Of a stretch of 21,068 nt of DNA, positions 16,973 to 21,068 are shown in pieces; the stretch's first letter is position 1, and each line of letters starts with the position of its first letter. The notes beneath the pieces were generated by a model that saw nothing but the letters and a program-made list of their open reading frames with translations, ran no database searches and was not told the DNA's origin. The stretch is taken from positions 1 to 21,068 of the forward strand of contig JAMYHX010000616.1 of assembly GCA_025529335.1 (NCBI GenBank). The letters are read 5' to 3'. The stretch comes from Rhizopus sp. PT2906 (Eukaryota > Mucoromycota > Mucoromycetes > Mucorales > Rhizopodaceae). The translations under genes and the position numbers were made by a program.

Positions 16973-17878
16973 TTATCGTTCATCGTTATGCCTCTCTTAC
17001 TTAATTTCTTTTGGTTGATATACAATCAGAGTAACACCGACAATACGAAAGAAACATCTCTATACTGTAGATTGCCGATGTTGGCCACGGCCACCACATT
17101 GTTGTGATCGTTAAAGTCGCATCTTCTATCGTCTTTTCGACAACATTGTTATTGATTGTTCATGTCTATTTTGAAGTTTGTATTGTTTATTGCCTTTAGG
17201 CCTTGTTGGTGATGAATTTAGCCTGATCTATTGCTGCCACATAAGTCTCATTATTTATCACAGAAGACAAATCAATCCATATGTGAGTAATTTCTCTTTG
17301 TCTAATTCAGAATGAGGTCTCGTAAAAAGATCATCAGGTTTTTCTAAAGTAATTCAATCAAGTTCTGGAACAGTGTTACATGAAGCTCAGTCAAAGTTTG
17401 ACAGTGATGACAGTGTCAAATTTAGCTCAAGGAGTTATGATGGCAATGATTATTTTTTTGGAGGTAAAGCAGGTCGTAAAATTGGGGGAACAACACATTA
17501 TATCATTCTGGTGCTCATGACATCTAAAGCAAGTACAGTGGTATATCTCTACATAAAAACCCATAGCTTATCTCTCTACCTTCTTTATAAGACACTTTAA
17601 CCAATACACGTAGAGGGATTTCTTAAAATAAAAGGAGGATATGGAAGGGATAAGGGTGAGGATAGAGGGGTTATTAAGACTACAATAACAAAAATAGATT
17701 GTCAGTTTAAATATTGCGAGTTATCATTTAGGTTCTTTTTTCTGCACAACTTCCTTTTTTCTCATAATGGATGTCAAATGTGTAACCCTGAGGCTGTCTT
17801 TGTCAAATGTAGAGCTAAACAAGTATTTCTCAAATCGTACGACCAAATATCCGTGTTTGGGCTTTAAAAATCATACTT

Positions 17879-17899
17879 TATATATATATATATATATAT
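17879..17899. repeat. (TA)n microsatellite followed by GCGCGC
   Basis: About ten TA units that run straight into a short Z-DNA-prone alternating purine-pyrimidine stretch. Confidence 0.85.
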
Positions 17900-18102
17900 G
17901 CGCGCATTTTGCTTTTTCCCTACTCTTTTATTTCTTTATTTTTGCAAATCAAATAAGCCCCCTTTTTCTTTGAACAAGTTTAAGCAGAAGTCAAGTGATG
18001 GACATTATGCAGCTTACCGCCAGTGTTACTAAAAAAAGTTGCTTTTAAAGTTTAAGGAGTGGTCTGTATGACTGACGCTAGTCAATGAATGTGTATACAT
18101 AA

Positions 18103-18128
18103 ATATATATATATATATATATATATAT
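18103..18128. repeat. (AT)n microsatellite
   Basis: Thirteen AT units ending in ATGCGC, immediately upstream of the oxygenase leader. Confidence 0.9.
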
Positions 18129-18180
18129 GCGCAATAATGATAACGTTCTGTATCCCTTTCATCTTCATTTACTCCAAATT

Positions 18181-19431
18181 ATGGACCTACTAAATCTTGC
18201 TACGGAAAGCTTTCAGTCAATAGCCATCTCCTCTGCACTTTTCTTATTCACAGGATACTTGGTCTATGTTCGCTACCGTCGTTACGAATACCTCAATAGC
18301 ATAATCAAAAAATACCCAGACCCTAAAGTTGTGTTGGAAAATCATGACATTGCTATGGAAATCTACAGTCATATATTCAGAAAAGAGTTTCCACGTAAGA
18401 AAGCATATATAGTTCTATAAAACGCTATTCCTAACGCGCTGTATAGTTTTTGCAAGATCTTCTTTAGAATTTGCACTATTTAAGCCATTTGCTACACCTT
18501 CTGTAAGCAAGTTGTTGGTTTCCACAAGGGAATTCTTGGATAGATGTCCTCGTCGAGCTGAAGATACAGAACTCATTTTGTCTGAAATCATCGATCCTTA
18601 TCCTCGTATTGAAAATCAACGTCTAGTTACTCCACATATAAGTGAAAAGGAAATTATGAAGCAGTACGAGCGCCGCGAAGCATCCATCAGAAGGTTAAAT
18701 GAACTGCATGGGAAGTATCCTATTTCAAACGAAGATTATTTGTATACGCTTGTCTTATTCGTTGTCGAGCCTCTTCGTTGGATTAATAACTGGGAATGGA
18801 GAAAGCTTGATATTCGTGAAGTTAATGTAAGTTAGTCCATAGATGTATAAGCTGATGACTTAATATTACACTTTAGGCTATATTCAAAGTATGGCATGAG
18901 ATTGGGACTAAAATGAATATCAAAGATATTCCAGACACCCTGGAGGAGTGGTATGTTATACAAAAGGTAAGTTAAAAAAAAAAAGTAATATCAAGGTTAA
19001 ACTAATAATGATACCAAAAACAGGAATATGTTGAATCTTCGGTTAAATATCATCCTGCCAATTGGACCTGCGCTGATCCAACTATTAAGCATCTCGGAAA
19101 GAAGTTGCCTGGTTTCATGCTGCCTGTTGTTTACAAAATGTTGCCTTGTTTGCTTGAAAAGTCAGAATGTGATGCATTTGGTATCAGCACAGCATCTCTA
19201 CTCATGCGTATCATATTCAATACTCTTATCTGTCTTCGTGCTTGGTTTATTCGATATCTATGTCTTCCAAGAAAGGTATTTGATTTAAGAACACCCTTCC
19301 ATGCAAATGAGCAAGGAAAGTATGTTCCACATTATTTTGTATACGACCCTCCAATTTACAAAGATGGATATCGAATTGAAGAGCTGGGACCTGAAAAGTT
19401 TATGCCTAAATGTCCTGTATTCCATGGTTAA
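18181..19431 (+). CDS. ER-bound oxygenase, MpaB/DUF2236 family, four exons
   Basis: Exons 18181-18394, 18447-18826, 18877-18966 and 19024-19431 give 363 residues; introns are 50-57 nt, and the first has a CTAAC branch site. A hydrophobic N-terminal anchor (about residues 14-30, ISSALFLFTGYLVYV) is followed by basic residues, as in ER-anchored enzymes. Family motifs are FKPFATPSVSKLL, the core block RRLNELHGKYPISNEDYLY (H159) and FVVEPLRWINNWEWRKL. The family includes fungal MpaB and MpaB', which cleave a farnesyl chain oxidatively in mycophenolic acid synthesis, and is related to the haem-binding latex-clearing proteins. Most fungal members have unknown substrates. The ATG at 18181 is preferred over 18127, because the longer form places extra residues before the anchor. 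No biosynthetic cluster surrounds it. Confidence 0.88.
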
Positions 19432-19627
19432 TTCTACTTTTGATCATATTGTCACATAACAAATAAAAATATTCTTTAACATTGGACAGAGTAAATATGG
19501 TAGCCATGGTTACAATATGTCAAATAAATCTCTATTACATAATACAATGAAACATTTGTTGTGAGAAAAAGGATTTTTCACTCTTTTTTCCACAAGGGGT
19601 GTCCCGCATATCAGCAGTAACAACAAG

Positions 19628-19870
19628 TCAATGGACGGTACTTTCTATAAAAACCAAAAAAATTCTTAAAACCAAATAGGAACAAATACCTCGATATTGT
19701 TTTTGAAGAACATGAATGCTTCTTCTAACTTGTAAATCGACTACATCACAATCGCCCAAAAGAAACGAAAATCTCTTCACATCACAGAAGTTATCAAACC
19801 ATTTGTAGGTTTGTTTTTGAAAACAACCCAAATTATCGTCCAAATCATCAAAAACATCATTCAGAGACAT
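19628..19870 (-). CDS. Small acidic protein of unknown function (65 aa)
   Basis: Not recognised. Exons read leftward: 19870-19690 and 19644-19628, joined by a 45-nt intron (GTATTT...TTATAG), giving 65 residues ending QYRESTVH. The intron length is a multiple of three and contains no in-frame stop, so keeping it gives an 80-residue protein with a hydrophobic insert. The N-terminus is acidic (MSLNDVFDDLDDNLG); the middle is Cys- and aromatic-rich (TYKWFDNFCDVKRF); RRSIHVLQKQY near the end looks helical. No signal peptide. A 26-base poly(dA:dT) tract lies two bases upstream of the start codon. It is convergent with the oxygenase gene, about 200 bp away. A chance frame cannot be ruled out. Confidence 0.5.
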   Translation of the reverse strand: MSLNDVFDDLDDNLGCFQKQTYKWFDNFCDVKRFSFLLGDCDVVDLQVRRSIHVLQKQYRGICSYLVLRIFLVFIESTVH

Positions 19871-19872
19871 AG

Positions 19873-19898
19873 TTTTTTTTTTTTTTTTTTTTTTTTTT
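19873..19898 (+). repeat. T26 homopolymer tract
   Basis: Directly upstream of the start codon of the small minus-strand gene. Confidence 0.95.
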
Positions 19899-19926
19899 CG
19901 AATTTTTCACTGTACTGGTCTACAGG

Positions 19927-19936
19927 TATATAAAAC
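19927..19936 (+). promoter_or_regulatory. TATA box upstream of the inverted repeat
   Basis: TATATAAAAC lies 25 bp before the left arm of the inverted repeat and 43 bp before the fifth motif copy. A transcript starting at the usual distance would begin near the left arm. Confidence 0.45.
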
Positions 19937-19951
19937 TTCTCAATCAATTCC

Positions 19952-20188
19952 GCCGAAGTGAACAACGAAGATGTGGTGGTCACCCGTCCAAACAACTTAC
20001 TCAGTCATATCAAGCAATGGTAGAACTTTAATTACTAGACTTCAAATTACCCTCCCAAAAAAAATTGAGTCAATGCTTGCTAAGAATATAAGAGGAATAT
20101 ATGTATTTGTGTTTTTTTATTATATATAATGAAAAATAAAGCGAATTCAGGAGTGTTATACCACCACATCTTCGTTGTTCACTTCGGC
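19952..20188. repeat. 237-bp fold-back element with perfect 29-bp arms
   Basis: The left arm 19952-19980 (beginning GCCGAAGTGAACAACGAAG) is exactly the reverse complement of the right arm 20160-20188. The 179-bp spacer is AT-rich. Flanking bases show no obvious target-site duplication. As RNA it would form a long hairpin; as DNA it could be a small inverted-repeat element. It lies in the upstream region of the cytochrome b5 fusion gene. Confidence 0.85.
19970..19983 (+). repeat. Fifth copy of the 14-base motif (GATGTGGTGGTCAC)
   Basis: Differs at one base from the four copies at 5.3-6.5 kb. It straddles the inner edge of the left arm, so its last three bases (CAC) are not repeated in the right arm. 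Confidence 0.7.
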
Positions 20189-20248
20189 AACTGCCTGATA
20201 GACTTGACTGTACTTTTTCTTTTTTTGGGCGGAGAAATTTCCACACTG

Positions 20249-20256
20249 TATAAAAT
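20249..20256 (+). promoter_or_regulatory. TATA box of the cytochrome b5 fusion gene
   Basis: TATAAAAT lies 107 bp before the start codon and is followed by a long pyrimidine-rich leader (20309-20345), a common promoter layout in this window. Confidence 0.6.
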
Positions 20257-20355
20257 CTTAAGTAAGCTTAAATTATGAACCATTTAAAAAGTGCATCTTT
20301 TCCATTTATTTTCTTTATTCTCTCTCTCCCCCTACTCTCTTTCTAATAATAACTT

Positions 20356-21068
20356 ATGGCATTAAAAACTTTTACTAGAGAAGAGGTAAAGCGTCATGCT
20401 TCTGAAGACGATTTGTGGATTATTATAGACTCATCAGTATATGATATGAGTCGTTTTGTTGATATGCATCCCGGTGGCGCATTTCCCATTTTGGAATATG
20501 CAGGAAAGGATGCAACTGATGCATTTTATGGACTTCATCGCCAAGAAGTGCTTGTCAAGTACAATCGTTACAAGATCGGTACTATCGCTGACGAAAAGCC
20601 TCAAATCGACTTTCAGGAGGTTGGAGCATTTTCTAAAGTCCCATATGCTGAACCAAGTGCTTGGATGGGCTTCAAATCACCTTATTTCAAGTAAGTTTAA
20701 CAGCGAGTCCTTAACTTTATGTTGACTTATCTGCGTTGTTAGAGAGTCTCATTTCAAGCTTCGTGCTGCTCTTCGTAAGATCATTGATGAAATGGCACCA
20801 GAGGCCCGTGAACTTGAAGAAAGCGGTTCCAAACCTCCTGACGAGTTCTTGAAAAAGCTTGGTGACCACAACTTACTAGCTGCTAACATTGGTCCTGGAC
20901 CATGGCTCCATGGCATGACTTTCCCTGGTGGAGTTAAGGGAGAAGAGTTTGACTATTTCCATGAGGTAAGGAAACAGTCTGATGACCTGTGTATTTATCT
21001 AAAACCCAACAATAGATGATTGTTCATGAGGAATTTGCTCGTTGGAAAGTGCGTGGATTTGACGACGG
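20356..21068 (+). CDS. Cytochrome b5-acyl-CoA dehydrogenase fusion, 5' part (runs off the window)
   Basis: Exons 20356-20690, 20743-20965 and 21016 onward. Residues 1-75 form a cytochrome b5 haem domain: HPGG (38-41) carries one axial histidine and FYGLH (H61) the other, with LWIIIDSSVYDMSRF before them. After a linker, ESHFKLRAALRKIIDEMAPE opens an acyl-CoA dehydrogenase N-terminal helical domain, continuing GPGPWLHGMTFPGGVKGEEF and MIVHEEFARWKVRGFDDG at the edge. Fungal proteins with this architecture are FAD-dependent dehydrogenases linked to fatty-acid or branched acyl-CoA breakdown; the b5 domain presumably relays electrons. The substrate cannot be told from this part. The FAD-binding and catalytic regions lie beyond the window. 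Introns are 52 and 50 nt and phases match. Confidence 0.9.

Larger units (their letters stand above)
16973..18180. other. Gene-poor region with microsatellites upstream of the oxygenase gene
   Basis: The 75-codon frame at 17373-17600 has an ATG but no recognisable motif. Two (TA)n tracts, 17879-17899 and 18103-18128, each end in TATGCGC. The second lies 52 bp before the oxygenase start codon and may act as its TATA region. Confidence 0.4.

Noticed and set aside
17373..17600. 75-codon plus-strand frame
   Set aside because: It has an ATG, but no motif, splice context or composition supports it over chance.

Overview
The window looks like nuclear DNA of an early-diverging filamentous fungus, most likely Mucoromycota (Mucorales). 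Reasons: it is AT-rich; genes carry many short introns (about 45-65 nt) with GTAAGT-like donors and CTAAC-like branch points; it encodes a fused fungal ARG5,6 enzyme, a yeast-type COX8 and a fungal zinc-ribbon protein; and it holds decayed mobile-element genes of kinds familiar from Mucorales. Coding regions were rebuilt by joining exons by eye. Every multi-exon model that is complete in the window closes in frame.

Layout. 1-299: N-terminal part of a probable transposase, broken by a stop (minus). 471-1062: five-exon prefoldin subunit 6 gene (minus). 1421-1823: copy A of a ~400-bp terminal-inverted-repeat element, followed by a broken Mucorales repeat-family gene (1922-2585). 3149-3442: chromodomain fragment of a probable Ty3/gypsy-type retroelement, then a candidate 3' LTR. 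4727-4808: tRNA-Ser(GCT). 4860-6800: no convincing protein gene, but four same-strand copies of an exact 14-base motif (GATCTGGTGGTCAC), each about 170-220 bp downstream of a TATA-like box. 6828-9584: ten-exon gene for a ~688-aa HAM1/TULIP-like protein. 9695-9969: zinc-ribbon protein (minus). 10119-12785: mitochondrial ARG5,6 (minus) with a Gcn4/Cpc1-type site upstream. 13643-14049: copy B of the terminal-inverted-repeat element, again followed by a broken gene. 15052-15363: COX8 (minus). 16019-17000: wrecks of a TnpB/Fanzor-like protein and a tyrosine recombinase. 18181-19431: MpaB/DUF2236 ER-bound oxygenase. 19628-19870: tiny unknown gene (minus). 19952-20188: perfect 29-bp inverted repeat carrying a fifth copy of the 14-base motif. 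20356-end: 5' part of a cytochrome b5-acyl-CoA dehydrogenase fusion.

The housekeeping genes (protein folding, arginine synthesis, respiration, lipid/redox metabolism) show no operon-like logic; they are ordinary neighbours separated by mobile-element debris. The part least explained by known features is the motif array at 5.0-6.5 kb with its relative at 19.97 kb inside the perfect inverted repeat. It looks like a family of TATA-driven, probably noncoding transcription units. That reading is inference; no transcript evidence is available here.
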